Shown one piece after another: positions 32,361 through 45,000 of a DNA stretch of 64,000 bases; the stretch's first letter is position 1, and every line of letters begins with the position of its first letter. The position numbers and the translations under genes are program-made. This DNA comes from Trichobilharzia szidati (taxonomy: Eukaryota > Platyhelminthes > Trematoda > Strigeidida > Schistosomatidae), in assembly GCA_944472155.2 (NCBI GenBank), contig OX235273.1:82764793-82828792 (forward strand). The letters are read 5' to 3'. Below the pieces are notes generated by a model. That model saw only the letters and a list, made by a program, of their open reading frames with translations, was not told the DNA's origin and did no database searches.

Positions 32361-32455
32361 CAAAACAATAATAAGACGTAATTTATCTGACTTATGAAAT
32401 GTATTTGAGCAACACATTTTGAACAATCTGATTCAGCACACACAGACTTGTCATA
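32361..32455. repeat. Single arm of the foldback family
   Basis: The words ATAAGACGTAATTTATCTGA and AGCAACACATTTTGAACAAT, followed by ACTTGTCATA, match the left arm of the element at 29213 in order. Only one arm is visible. It lies directly behind the gene 3 poly(A) signal. Confidence 0.55.
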
Positions 32456-32689
32456 GGAATATATATGAATTTATTAGGAATTATTAGGTGACGTCAAGTT
32501 AAAAGGACATATTCAGGGTGAAAATAACAATGAAGATCACTAAACCAAATAACAGAGGTAATAGACTATCTGCAATGGTTTCAAAACGAAGCTAACCAAA
32601 GAAGATTTATTGTGATAAGGAATTCTTTTTCAACGCATATTTGTACGAATCATGTTCCTCCAAGTCCTCTTAGTAACTGCAGAAATATC

Positions 32690-32960
32690 GTGAATGTAGT
32701 TCCGGGTTTGAAATTGCATATGTAAGATTAGAGTGACTATGCCTAAATACACTTCACTGAACATGAAGGTGGCTTCATCATTGATCTGTGCACAAATCAA
32801 TCTAGAATGGTGAAAAAATTAACTGCGGAACGCACTTGTTTAGAACCAGTGCATGATAACTAATAAATTTAGCGTCAGTTGTTTCTGGACTTGAAAATGA
32901 TATCCACTACAAATCTGCTAAAACCACTCTCATGAATCACTTATCCCATAGTTCTAGAAT
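32690..32960 (+). repeat. 3'-flank segment shared by genes 3 and 4
   Basis: It aligns with 58795-59045 downstream of gene 4 (for example CATTGATCTGTGCACAAATC against ATTGATTTGAGCAAAAATTA, then CAGTTGTTTCTG in both). Confidence 0.6.
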
Positions 32961-33169
32961 GAATGGTTACCTTATCAAATCGGAAGGTATCTAGGTTTGA
33001 TGGTTTAACTGCGAAACTTTCATTACTCTTTCAGACAGTATCTACAGAGCTAACTTCAAGTTAAGTGAGTTTATGAAATTCCTCATGAATGAAGTATTTG
33101 TCTCTCCTGGTGACTACTGCAACTGGCTGCTGTCGTAGATTTCCCTATGATTGTACTCGTCTGCATGGA

Positions 33170-33590
33170 AACTGGTCTTCTTGTCATCCCTATTTTTGAC
33201 CCTTCTCTCCTGTCACCTATTATTCATTGCTTGATAGATTGCATCCATATCAACATGTTGACTAACTGGAAACTGATTTGTCTATAGGAACCCGAGGGAT
33301 TCTCTGGAATACTTAATGTCTCCTTTCTCTAATATATTTGCATCACCCCAGTCGATTTTGTGTCGGTAGTCGTCTGCGTGTTTTGATATGAACGAGTGTT
33401 TGTCACATCTTCGGATTACTAGCTTGTATTCATGTATGTGAAGATGAGTAGGATGGTCTGTCTGGCCTATTTGGTTCATGCAATCTATTTTACAGTTGAA
33501 GTTTGTTTGACCATCTAGTACTGTCACCTTTTGATTTACACAGTATCGAGTGAAGCTGCTCCATTTTGAAGTAGAAGACATATTCCACAC
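33170..33590 (-). pseudogene. Penelope-like element fragment (GIY-YIG endonuclease end)
   Basis: A 102-codon minus-strand frame contains CKIDCMNQIGQTDHPTHLHI, then RRCDKHSFISKHADDYRHK and a DANILEKGDIKYSRESLGFL end. This matches the order of the Cys-containing GIY-YIG endonuclease of Penelope-like elements (CxxC, IGQT, EH, HIxxxxH, F-W, RE-FLE). After a stop the next frame continues with NQFPVSQHVDMDAIYQ, which fits the usual C-terminus. GIY is degenerate and the frame is broken, so it is a relic without its reverse transcriptase. Confidence 0.62.
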
Positions 33591-33599
33591 ATAAAGTCA

Positions 33600-34740
33600 T
33601 TACCTTTTTCAGCCAGTGATTTTAAGTGAAACAAGATTAGGTTTGAAAGGAGTTAACGTTATTCAGAAGGAAAAACGAACCGATCTAAAGATCAATATTT
33701 GTTATTACTTGATGTGCAAGTTGTATAGTTATACGTGTTAGAATGTTAAGAATCAGTCTTTGGGACTTCTAGTTGCATGCCTCAAAATCCCCCACAATAG
33801 CTCAGATGTAGTCCTATTATCTTCTTCTAATCATTCAATTAGTACTTCATCGAAGTGTGTCGACCCAAAAAGATTTGAATTTGTTCAATTAATCAGTAAT
33901 GCATTTCATTCTGATGCAGTGAACTTCGGAATCTCCTATGAAACCACCTTCGTTATGAAAATCTGGACCTAGCAGTGTCGACATGCTTCAACTCTTATCT
34001 GTCTCCTACATTTGTATTCAGTAATATAACGAAAGAAAACATTTACGTTTATAGGCAATGCAACTTTTTTAGGTAGCAGATGAGACATTTCTTCTGTGTC
34101 AACTAACCCCGCACTCATTCTTATGACTACATTTATTCAGAAGTCCATTTGTCCATTCCAGGTGAGACTTGGACTTGTAGAAACATAGTTTCCAAACAAT
34201 TCTGTTTAATTTCTCCAGTTCACTACTATGGAAGAGCTTCATATGTCTCATAAACGCCTCACACAACCCTTGTGTATACTTCAACCGAAGAGCATTTTGA
34301 AGTGGATATCAAATGTTTCGTCCATGAAAACTTAAGCTTGAAGGTGAATGCAACACTAATCATCCCATTACGATTGCTCAGTGTATGAGCTAATGGGAAA
34401 GACTCTAACAGTTTTCCTGAAGATATGTTTCTACCTATCAAATTCAAACACTGAATAGTAAACATGGTGCATAGAATGTGAAAGAATTACACGATTCAAA
34501 CGCGAATATCTCTAGCATTCAGCACGTTCATTCCCCAAAGAAATTAAGCCACAAATCGGTTGACTAATACATTTAAACCACTATATCGTGAAGTCAATAT
34601 TTTTGGCAAGTGCCACTCCAATTCGTTTGGTTGGAGCCTGTCTGACGAATGAAATCTGTAAGCTAGTCGACCATTATAGAAAGAAGAGATTTCGCATGAT
34701 TTCACTGTCACCAGGAGAATTGTTCTTTAGTATTTTACGT
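33600..34740. other. Intergenic DNA downstream of gene 3
   Basis: AT-rich, with only short motif-less frames. Confidence 0.4.
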
Positions 34741-35317
34741 ACTTCCACTTTAACTCTGTTAACCACAACAGTATCAGAACAATTCCAATATCACTATTAA
34801 AAATGATCAAATTCTTTGACTATTTCACTTGAAAACACAACCAAATATCATTCAAATCTAGTACATTAAGAGTAGAATATATATAAAATTACAAGTGTTA
34901 GTAGTCTTATTGGTTTAATTATAAAAAATTCTTAAATACCCTAAAGTTGACAAATTTGTTGAAGTTGATGTGCAGCCGTACGATCAAAATAGTGTGAGTA
35001 GAAGTCAAATATTAAGGACAGGAGCATGAGTTAGAAGTAATATAGAGAGGTATATATTAAGAGTGTCAAATGAAACGAAATTCTAAAGATTAGATTGATT
35101 ACCACATAGAAAATGGTAGAGGAGGAGTAACAACAGCCACTTTCGGAATGCATGAGCTCAAATTTCAAAGTTCAGTAGTAACCGATCAAGTAGGATTTAT
35201 ATGTATGTGAATAATTCTAAATGCTTTCAGAGCAGCATATCCATTGTTACTAACTAGCATGTATTGAGAGAATGCAATTTAGCACTATTTTCAGCCACAA
35301 ACAAATCCTAATACGCT

Positions 35318-36407
35318 AACAAATCTGTATCAGTCTTTTATACGCTCTCCTTCTACTATAACTACTTCCAATGTTACCTACCATGTAGCTGAAAACTTTC
35401 ATGACTTTAATGCTCTCGATGTTCTTAAATGTCTTAAAACGCTCAAGCCCTCACGTAGCCTTGGCCCTGATGGTATACCTGCATATGTTCTAAAACAATG
35501 TGCAGATGCGTTGTGTTCTCAAATAACCAACATCCTAAATGCTTCTTTCTCTAAAAATATCGTACCTGACGCATGGAAAGACATTAAAATAGTCCCTGTC
35601 CCTAAACCTGGAAACAGCAATAACGTAAAGTTCGGATCCATTGCCATCACCCACCCCCGTTTCTAAAGCTCATGGAAAAACTAGTACTTCTTAAACTTGA
35701 ACCCTCCCTTAAAATCTTCGAAGACCACAAACAATTTGCCTATAGACAGGGTAGGAGCACTTTAGACGCTGCAGCCATCTTACACAACAGTATCGTCTCA
35801 TCATTAGATAAAGGTGCCAAATACGTCCGCTACACGTTTCTTGAGTTCACTTCTGCTTTCGACTCCATACCTAAATGTCTCCTGCTAAATAAGCTCTCTT
35901 TGACGGACACCGAGTCCTGGGTCACCAACTGGCTGCATTCCTACTTCTCTAACAGAATGCAGTACACCATATAGAATGGTAAATCCTCCTCTGCTGTACT
36001 CACTGAAACCGGAGTCCCCCAAGGTGCTGTACTCTCCCCACTTCTCTTTCTCTCTTTCTACACGACTTACCATCTTCAAATGACATTAATTTTGTCAAAT
36101 ATGCTGACGACCTGACAGTATCTTTGCCTGTCAAATGTCAAAGCGACTGCTCTAAACTTAATGGCTTTCTGTCAGAAATCAGCCGGTGGTCCAAGGAAAA
36201 CGGTCTTACCTTAAACCCCTCGAAATGCCAAACAGTCAATTTCACCTTTAGGCATAAATCCGACCTAAACAAACTGGTTGGCTCTCACGAGGTATGCAAC
36301 ATAGATGGTACTGAAATAGAAACCAAATCGGAAATTAAATACCTAGGCGTCATTCTATCTACTGATCTCTCCTGGTCGTCTCATATCTTGACGATTTCTA
36401 AGAAAAT
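35318..36407 (+). pseudogene. CR1-like reverse transcriptase fragment, plus-strand copy
   Basis: A partial CR1/jockey-type non-LTR reverse transcriptase. It contains SRSLGPDGIP, then after a frame break KQFAYRQGRSTLDAA and FTSAFDSIPKCLL, then TGVPQGAVLSPLL, YADDLTVSLPV and KSEIKYLGVILSTDLSWSSH. It has stops or shifts at HPRF (about 35665), at QYTI (35974) and near 36050. It lacks the endonuclease and the C-terminal and 3' ends. From about 35419 to 36407 it is essentially identical, inverted, to 42572-43557. Confidence 0.85.
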
Positions 36408-37680
36408 TGTTGTTATAATTATTTCTGTTCTTTCAATATATTTGCTCTTACAAAAGTCATGCAAAGTGGAATATGGCTTTGAAGGAATTATGACAGAGCT
36501 ATGGAGTCTGTAACAATACGACTGTACATGTTTTGTTGTTAGGTGTTAAAAATAGAAACATTGTACGCAACTTTTGTTTAAAACGATTCATAGTGAAATA
36601 TGCATAACTGCGGAGTACAATAAAAAAAACTCAGTTTGCTTCCCGCTGCTTCATATTCTCGCTACTCTATACTGTCTACTTGTTTCACTACAAAACGTGT
36701 TGTATACTTTGGATTTCGCAGGAACATTTTATCTTCATCCGAAGACTCTTCTGCAACCAGTGCACAGCACTACCAGTAGACACGTCTTCAGCAGCAAACA
36801 CTATTGTAGATTATAATAATAATTTGTAGTAGTGAACTTTAACTGTATAACTAAGGAACTGAATAATTCAAATAACTAATTCTGTATTTTTTATATCATA
36901 CTGTTATTCTATCATCTCATAAACTTGGATTTTTATTCAAATACCATTTCTGTTACTGAGCTCGCTAGAAATTCCCCCACAGAGGATACTGTCAACCTCA
37001 GAATGCTTCATCCAACTTTGAATATTTCAGTGCTACCTTGTAAATGCCGTCTGTTAGTATGCGTTCATACATTCCACCTCTTCGATCACACCAGCATTCA
37101 CGTTACGTCAAAGCGACGTGAAATTTATCTCAAACACACTCTTTTGTGAGTGGTAAATTGATTAAAATCCACATGTTTTGACACGGTTTCATCAACCACA
37201 GTGTTTATTTAGTAACAACTCACTACTCAACTTACTTGACATGTGAATAATTTTTACAGTTATAAAACTGCAATCATCTGGAAAGTGTTCGTAAACATCA
37301 GTGAGGAAGTTACACATATTGGAAAGATATAGGTCAGCAAAGAGTGCTGTTTCTGTAAATTAACATTAAAGCTGTACTGTTGGATTAGATTTGCTAAAGG
37401 TCCCTGAAAATGCTCCTGTGAAGCTAAGTTCAGAGGATTTAATAATAAGACACTACCTAAATATTCCTTTGTTGTTCTTGTCAATTCCTCATCAACAGAC
37501 ATATGAGCAGGTAGCAAGAATCTTTAACTAGAGGCGTATTCCTTTTATTTTGATTTATGTAATGTGACTTCCAGAGTATTTTCATGATCTGATTTGTAGC
37601 AGATTTATGACAGATCTCTTTCATTTCTTTTCTTGAACTCCTAACCTTTTATTTCAAATTTTGTGTAGCTCAGGTGGATG
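36408..37680. other. Intergenic DNA, no gene seen
   Basis: Short frames only. The abrupt start at 36408 is the breakpoint of the CR1-like copy. Confidence 0.4.
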
Positions 37681-37825
37681 ATTTTGATATGGTTGTGTTC
37701 TCTGGACTGGATAGTTAATTTGCGAAGCTTCCATCGCCCTACTAGGTGACATTTTCAGCACATACTTCAATTTGAAGATTCGCAAATTAACTATCCAGCT
37801 CAGAGAACACAAACATATCAAAATT
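37681..37825. repeat. Inverted repeat, 47-bp arms
   Basis: The arm 37681-37727 (ATTTTGATATGGTTGTG ... AATTTGCGAA) is the reverse complement, with a few mismatches, of 37779-37825 (TTCGCAAATTAACTATCCAG ... CATATCAAAAT). The loop is about 51 nt. Confidence 0.7.
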
Positions 37826-38345
37826 TTGTGTATATGCCCAGCATATTTATATTGTAAATAATATTCTTCTCTTCAAGCATCAATCTTTCAATAATCATTT
37901 CAAAACACAATTTGTCAATGAAACTTTCGGAATAGGCAAGATTATACAAATCAGGTTTCACGGTATATCAATTCTTCATCTGACATACAGTTCAGTATAT
38001 TTTATTTCTGTTTGTAATTCATGCAGGATTTCCACTGACGTTTTCCTTAATCTCTCAGAAATACCAAAACGTAGTTAGCTACTACGGTGAAAAATAACGG
38101 ATCATTTTATGAAGATAAGTGTCATTTACCACCCTCAATATGCCCGTTATAATCAACTTATATAGTCGTCATTTTGTTCGCTCTATTTGACAGTATATTT
38201 CTACATTTTTGTATAAAGTGAAATGGTAGATAGTTGTGTAAACAAACTGTTCGAAAACTGTTTTGCATATTCATCACATTTCTCAAGATGAACGGTATAT
38301 TGACCTTTAAATCAGACTTGAATGAACTAGCCAGCTGATACATCC

Positions 38346-39950
38346 ACATAGCTTAATAAAAATAACAGCTTCATTGTGCACAAAGTTTACAAAATATACC
38401 CCATTTTCAGTATAGTTTAGTGCAAACCTTTTCATTCTCGCACATACCTGCTTTTTGACTGACGAGGTTTATTGCCGGAATCCTCTAAGTGCTGAATTTT
38501 TTTTTGACAATTGCTAAAACATGCTGTGTATGGCCAGCTTTTTGTGTGTCTGTCTCCCGTGCTCCGAATGCAAGCAACACTAGTGATGTTTCTCTCTCAA
38601 GAACCAGATGAATAAATGAATGCTTGTGTCATGAGCAGTCACAAGATTGCAGCCATTCACACATTTTCATATTCACACAGTCTTGCTCATTCATCATCCG
38701 TCTTCATCTCCATGGTTTCCTTCCAGATTTGACATTATTGTTCAGATTTGTGATCCTCTCATCTTGAAACTGTGATTATCGCCGGCAAAATGAAACAGGG
38801 GAACACAGATCTGAGTCTCATGAATTCACTATTCACAGCTGATAATAAAAGCGATGGGGTCTGAACATTATCCCGAATAGGCAAATAAGTCTCACACGTC
38901 GAAATTCTGGTATTTCAGACACTGAGACATCCGACTAACATAATAATAATAACAGCTTCATTGAGTGCAAAATGTTCACACAATATTCAGAATATGTAGC
39001 AAAGTATATCGCGTAATGTTTCCTCTTCGTGCAACATCTTCCAGCAAAATAGCAATCTAAGGTACAGCATGTGACACAGTGCTGGTCGATCTGAATCAGA
39101 AAATAATCCCTCATGGTATTTTGTCCTCGTCATCGGAAGATACTTAGGAGTAGATTGATAGCCAATTATAATTGTGCGTGAATGCATTCGGAAGCTCAGA
39201 GACATAATTGAATGTTTGAATTAAGGGAAAATATAGAAAACTCTATGCATTGTGTGAGATGAAAGTTCAGGTAGTTTAGCAACGCAAACAATTCACTGTT
39301 CACACATTCAAATAAATCCTAATTTTCCTACATGCTAAATATGTAAGATTTACTCCACTGATTTCAAAAGATTATTTGAATAGTCCCTGTACATTGTTGG
39401 TGTAATGGTGCCATCCATCTCTGCAGTAAAGTATGCGAGGATGACGAAACATTTTACAACTCACTGATGCATTTCTGAAATCCGCCAATACGAAATCATT
39501 GATTGCCTTTCAGGAGATGTAAAAGATTGGGTTTTTTTGAAAGTGAGTCACGGAAAATCACAATCAACAAGCTTCATTTCAGTTATTATTAGGTGGATGG
39601 CAAAACTATTTTACACACTGATAACACTTATTGTAGTCTCATCATAGAAACTCTTACAACAGCTCACCAACAAACCAATTCCATTAATGTACAAAGAAAC
39701 GATAGTTATAAATTTCGTGTATGATGGTAGCATTTGCCCAAGCATTTTCTGTGTAAAGTGAAAAACTGCACTCAATGAATACGGACGACAAGAAACGAAG
39801 GCAGGTGACCTGAAGACATTCTGAAGTTGTTATGATGGGCGTAGCTGGAGCAGACTGTGATGCTCAACCTTCTCATCAGCTACTGATTGACTGACACCAA
39901 TACCAGGGAAGTCGAATAGAAATAATAATAATATCACTTAGATTATTGGC
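38346..39950. other. Intergenic DNA with a short dispersed repeat
   Basis: No gene was recognised. The segment near 38945-39115 (AATAACAGCTTCATTGAGTG, GTGACACAGTGCTGGTCGAT) resembles 45035-45200. Confidence 0.4.
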
Positions 39951-41470
39951 AATATATTTCTGTTCTTGAAACCTAATTCCTTTTTACTACAATAGTATCA
40001 GAATGATTTTAGTACGGATATAGAAACTATTCATATTCCTTAACTGATTAACCTGAAATTATATCGTATTAGGATTCTTGGTCTGATACACAAGGTGCAG
40101 AAATCATATAATTACAAGTGTTAGTAAACTTGTGGCTTAATGAAAAACATGAGAAGGGTATTGGTAAAAATGTTGGATATAAAAGACAAGTTTAAAATTA
40201 CATGGACATATTATGCGACCTTTATATAACTGAAACAAGGTTAATTGACTGATACAAGATAAGTAGAAGTCAATTAATGCTTTGAAGAGTATGAGTGGAG
40301 AGAAACCTTGGGGGATATGAAATGTCGAATCAGACATAAATAAAATACGAGGAAAAGGATAGAATGATATTTCTACAATGCTAGAGAAGGAATGGCAACA
40401 GTTTCGAACTGAATAAACAAGTTTGATTTCCACTGTTTAATAGCTAACCATTCAGTGTTTCTTGGCAAGTCGATAAATTACTCTAATTGATAACGGTTGG
40501 GCGAGTGATCTTTTTTCATTTCATCTGCTGAACTGCTGACTCCCTCTTCAAAACTCTGTGTATACACCTAACATGTTCGTGTAGTGTATGGTATTCCTCC
40601 CTCCACGCAGTCATTTTCAGTAATCATTTCTAACAGCTACTTATCAAACAACGTTTTGGAATACACAAGATGATGCAAAACAGTTCCACGATTTACTGAA
40701 ATTTCTTGTGACATAAAGTTGAAAAATATTTTCAGCTGAGTGCCATTAATGTATGATATCAATTAGTTCTGAACCACGGCCACTTCAAAGTACTGTGAAA
40801 TGGTTATCTACTATAATGAGTCTTCGCTGATTACATGATTAGTGTGAATTCTCGTTCCCCATACACTTATCAGCATCATTACCTCATTTAATTATTATTT
40901 TGATCAGTCTTTCGACAGTACATTTTCATGTAAATGTAACGACACACAGTTGTGATAACAAATTGTACAATGTGATTTAGAAACACACCACATTCTTCAA
41001 CATGAACTTCGCCTTCTAGTAACGCGATTCTAAATTAATGAACAGAATTATCGTTTTAGCGTGTTATCTGTTAATGTGGTAGTGTTAGCAAATTATATTA
41101 CATTAAAGTTTTCAAGATGGACTTCGTATCACAATAGCGCTATTCTAATATAATAAACAGAATTACTGTTTCGATTCTATAATGTGTCAATGTGTAAGTG
41201 TACAACTTGTGATACACACGATCCTTCACAAACTGCATTGAAAAAAGTCAGAGATGAAATAAAGTTTCAATGAATTGTTCAACAATTTATCGCAAAGTTC
41301 GAAATACTTGAAATTTTGAAATGAATCATTTTTTGTTTATGTTGTAACTTGTAATTCACATGTGGTATGATCTTTAATATACGAGGGATATAGTCAAGTC
41401 AAATAAATTTACACTTCAAAGTAATTTATATCGTTAAATATGAAATGAGATGAACACTCTGTTCAGGTTT
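39950..41470 (+). repeat. Dispersed flank repeat, unit 2
   Basis: It aligns with unit 3 at 62230-63770. Shared landmarks are CAGTCATTTTCAGTAATCAT, GTTTTGGAATAC, GGACTTCGTATCACAATAGC (41115 and 63440) and CTTGTGATACACAC. Several poorly matching stretches intervene. Confidence 0.65.
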
Positions 41471-42111
41471 GGATATTTCGTTTACTGTGTACTACTAATA
41501 CAAAATAATACAAGCAAAACTTATATTTCAGAGAATTCAGCCTCTGTATCTGTATAGCTGAAATTATTTACAATTTTTCTTGAGAGAGGGTGATAACGAA
41601 AGCGATGATTTGTCTCCATCATAGGTGTTGATTGTATTCAATGCATAAGAAGAGTAGAATAAGTGTCTCGGAGTTAATTAATGAGGTGAATAATAATTCA
41701 ATGAATGAGTAGAAATCAGAATGCGCACAGAAACGAAGGAAAGAATGCAATTATTTTAATAATTTGCTTTATTCCAAAACAGTACTTGTTATACAAGATG
41801 GAATTCTCAGCATTTCTACCACAGTATTGCATCTAGTTAGTACATTATCAATAAATAGAATTCCACATAGATTAAGGAAATCACATTGCATTATTACAAC
41901 AACACATTGGCATGTCGGTAGCAAAGGAAAAGCTGAAACAGTGTTTGAAAGTGTTAGAAAAGTAGGTGCTGTCATATTTACTGGGGTAAGCGAGAGAAAG
42001 AAACAAAGCAGCACATAACGGAGAAAAGAGGGGTAGAGAGAAAAGGAAAACAAAGAAAGAAAATGGTGTACCTATAAGTGATGTGAGTTGAAAAGAAGAG
42101 GTCCAGTTGTA

Positions 42112-44032
42112 CTACTGACTATTTAATGAATTATATGTGTCACGCCTAATGCTTTCTTTATCACACAGAACACGAGCTAAGTAGGGTATGGTTGAGTTTT
42201 TGTACTTGCTGGTGCGAGCATATAGTTTTCTATGTAGGCTTCTGGTTTTACCTGATGAGATGCAAGGGGAGAGTTGTGGGTGAAGAGGGTGGTGTGAGTT
42301 AGGTAAAATGAATTTGGCCCATTTTTCACATGAGTCCATGTGCCTGTCGACCAGAATATTAACAAGCTGGCTAAGTGGCACGTTGCTTACCCTGCTGACA
42401 ACCTTTAACATCCTGCGTAATAAGGTATAGTCTTACTTCAGTACCCCGGGAAAAACTAAGAGGGAAAACAAGAGAATAATAGGCAGGATGCAAGAGTTAA
42501 CGAATCGTAGGAGTAAGGGTTGAGTTATACCAGAATGTTTTAACTTCTTGATGTAGAAGGTAAGACGGAATATTTTCTTAGAAATCGTCAAGATATGAGA
42601 CGACCAGGAGAGATCAGTAGATAGAATGACGCCTAGGTATTTAATTTCCGATTTGGTTTCTATTTCAGTACCATCTATGTTGCATACCTCGTGAGAGCCA
42701 ACCAGTTTGTTTAGGTCGGATTTATGCCTAAAGGTGAAATTGACTGTTTGGCATTTCGAGGGGTTTAAGGTAAGACCGTTTTCCTTGGACCACCGGCTGA
42801 TTTCTGACAGAAAGCCATTAAGTTTAGAGCAGTCGCTTTGACATTTGACAGGCAAAGATACTGTCAGGTCGTCAGCATATTTGACAAAATTAATGTCATT
42901 TGAAGATGGTAAGTCGTGTAGAAAGAGAGAAAGAGAAGTGGGGAGAGTACAGCACCTTGGGGGACTCCGGTTTCAGTGAGTACAGCAGAGGAGGATTTAC
43001 CATTCTATATGGTGTACTGCATTCTGTTAGAGAAGTAGGAATGCAGCCAGTTGGTGACCCAGGACTCGGTGTCCGTCAAAGAGAGCTTATTTAGCAGGAG
43101 ACATTTAGGTATGGAGTCGAAAGCAGAAGTGAACTCAAGAAACGTGTAGCGGACGTATTTGGCACCTTTATCTAATGATGAGACGATACTGTTGTGTAAG
43201 ATGGCTGCAGCGTCTAAAGTGCTCCTACCCTGTCTATAGGCAAATTGTTTGTGGTCTTCGAAGATTTTAAGGGAGGGTTCAAGTTTAAGAAGTACTAGTT
43301 TTTCCATGAGCTTTAGAAACGGGGGTGGGTGATGGCAATGGATCCGAACTTTACGTTATTGCTGTTTCCAGGTTTAGGGACAGGGACTATTTTAATGTCT
43401 TTCCATGCGTCAGGTACGATATTTTTAGAGAAAGAAGCATTTAGGATGTTGGTTATTTGAGAACACAACGCATCTGCACATTGTTTTAGAACATATGCAG
43501 GTATACCATCAGGGCCAAGGCTACGTGAGGGCTTGAGCGTTTTAAGACATTTTGGAACATCGAGAGTATTAAAGTCATGAAAGTTTTCAGCTACATGATA
43601 AGCAACATTAGAAGTAGTTAAAGTAGAAGGACAGCGTATAAAAGACTGATTAAGAGCATTAATATCATAAGAGGGAAAAGCATTACAACGCTTACTATTG
43701 TCAGTAATTTCATTAGAAAGTTTCCACATGCTGATAGGAGATTTACATGATAAAAGTGTATCATTGTAGATAGCATTAAGATTTTCGACTTCAGATTTGA
43801 TTTCCGCATTAATCTTTTTGAGTCCTAACTTATCTTTGGATTTGTATAACATTTCTTTTCGCCTGCGAAGTTGTTTGAGATTAGGAGATGAGAAGCGGTC
43901 GATGCGTTTGAATAGTGTTTGTTTGGGACAGCATATATCAAGGCAGAACTTAAGATAATCCGTTATATTGACAATTGTGTCATCTAATGAACTTTCATGG
44001 AATAAATCCCAGTTAATATTTTTAACATACAC
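42112..44032 (-). pseudogene. CR1-like ORF2, reverse transcriptase and C-terminal part
   Basis: Consecutive frames are 43313-44032 (linker and start of reverse transcriptase, SRSLGPDGIPAYVLKQ), 43005-43307 (YRQGRSTLDAAAIL, FTSAFDS) and 42433-42855 (KYLGVILSTDLSWSSH, SCILPIILLF). The last is 42112-42411 (SQLVNILVDRHMDSCEKW, ending NSLNSQ), separated from the previous one by an in-frame stop. YADDLTVSLPV lies in a stretch split by frame changes. At least four lesions are present, so it cannot encode a working enzyme. Confidence 0.82.
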
Positions 44033-44078
44033 CTTAGATTGAGTAAGTTGTCAGATGAGTAGCATCTTTGTTGTGCTT

Positions 44079-44915
44079 TCATAGACAGATATGAGAAGAC
44101 TTTAATATGTGTTTCGCCGTTTTTTTTTTTGGTAGAACACAAACGATAGAGTGATCAGAGTTAAGTATCGGTGCACGTTTACGTGTTTCGTATATTCCTT
44201 CGTCATTTGTGAAAACTAAATCGAATGTTTTGTCAAGTCGAGTGGGGAATTCGACTATGTTTGTGTGACCAAGTGCTTCAAGGAAAGAGCATTCTGACGA
44301 GTTGAAGTCCCCAGTAATAAGAGATAGAGAGTTGTCGAAGTTGGCAGCGTCAAACATTGTGAATTCGTCAGCAAAATTTGAAAGATTAGATAGTGAGCAA
44401 CTTAGAGAAATGTACATGTTTGTAACAAAGATATGTTTATATTTCGGGAGATGTTTGAGACGACATTTGACGGTGATACAGTCTATGAAGTCATTTGAGA
44501 ATGAGAAGCAAACATTATTAGAAACAGACCATTTGGAGCGAAAAAAAGTTGCAACGCCGCCCCCATTTTTCTTATTACGAAATTGTCGGTCTTGTCTAAA
44601 TAGGATGAAGTCCTTTAGTGAGATGAGATTGTCATCATACAGTTCATGTAACCATTTTTCTTGTAATGTGATTATCGCAGTATTATGATAAGTGTCAGTG
44701 GACATCAAAGATTGTAGATACATTATTTTGTTAGGAAGAGAGCGGCAGGTGGTGTTCATTATGACAGGGACCGTAGTTATGTGTATTGGTGTACGTTTAA
44801 GAGCTCTCTGCCAACCACTAAGATGCTTCCTCTTTGATTTCTTGGGAATATGAAAGTCATTGGGTGGTAAATGACTAATAAAGTTGCGAGAGTAAATGAT
44901 CCTGTTAGAATTCAT
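44079..44915 (-). pseudogene. CR1-like ORF2, endonuclease part
   Basis: A 278-codon frame with AP-endonuclease features: TCRSLPNKI near the start, IITLQEKWL, GGGVATFFRS, LITGDFNSSECSFLEAL and ILNSDHSIVCVLP. The metal-binding and catalytic GDFN and SDH are retained. The frame ends at 44079 and the continuation at 44032 is in another frame. The polyprotein is therefore broken between endonuclease and reverse transcriptase. Confidence 0.8.
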
Positions 44916-45000
44916 ATTTAGGTGATAAATAAATAGGAGTAAACAGTATATGGATGAAATATGTAGATATCATAATAGCAGGCCCAAAAATTTGAACAGG

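Larger units (their letters stand above)
34740..38345 (+). repeat. Dispersed flank repeat, unit 1 (interrupted)
   Basis: The left part (34750-35215) and right part (37840-38345) resemble the beginning and end of the units at 39.95-41.47 and 62.23-63.77 kb. Shared landmarks include a GTATCAGAAC word and ATAATTACAAGTGTTAGTA-like sequence on the left. On the right are TTTCCACTGACGTTTTCCTT and GACAGTATATTTCTACAT. The middle is occupied by the CR1-like fragment and unrelated DNA. Confidence 0.5.
41750..45000 (-). mobile_element. CR1-like non-LTR retrotransposon, nearly full length but inactivated
   Basis: On the minus strand it runs from the endonuclease (first frame starts at 44915) through reverse transcriptase to a C-terminal segment ending at 42112, then a 3' UTR. 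The 3' end lies near 41750-41765, close to an AATAAAGC word. The ends are approximate and I found no target duplication. Confidence 0.75.

Noticed and set aside
41769..42053. 94-codon minus frame at the CR1-like 3' end
   Set aside because: It lies in the 3' UTR of the element, after the ORF2 stop, and has no motif.
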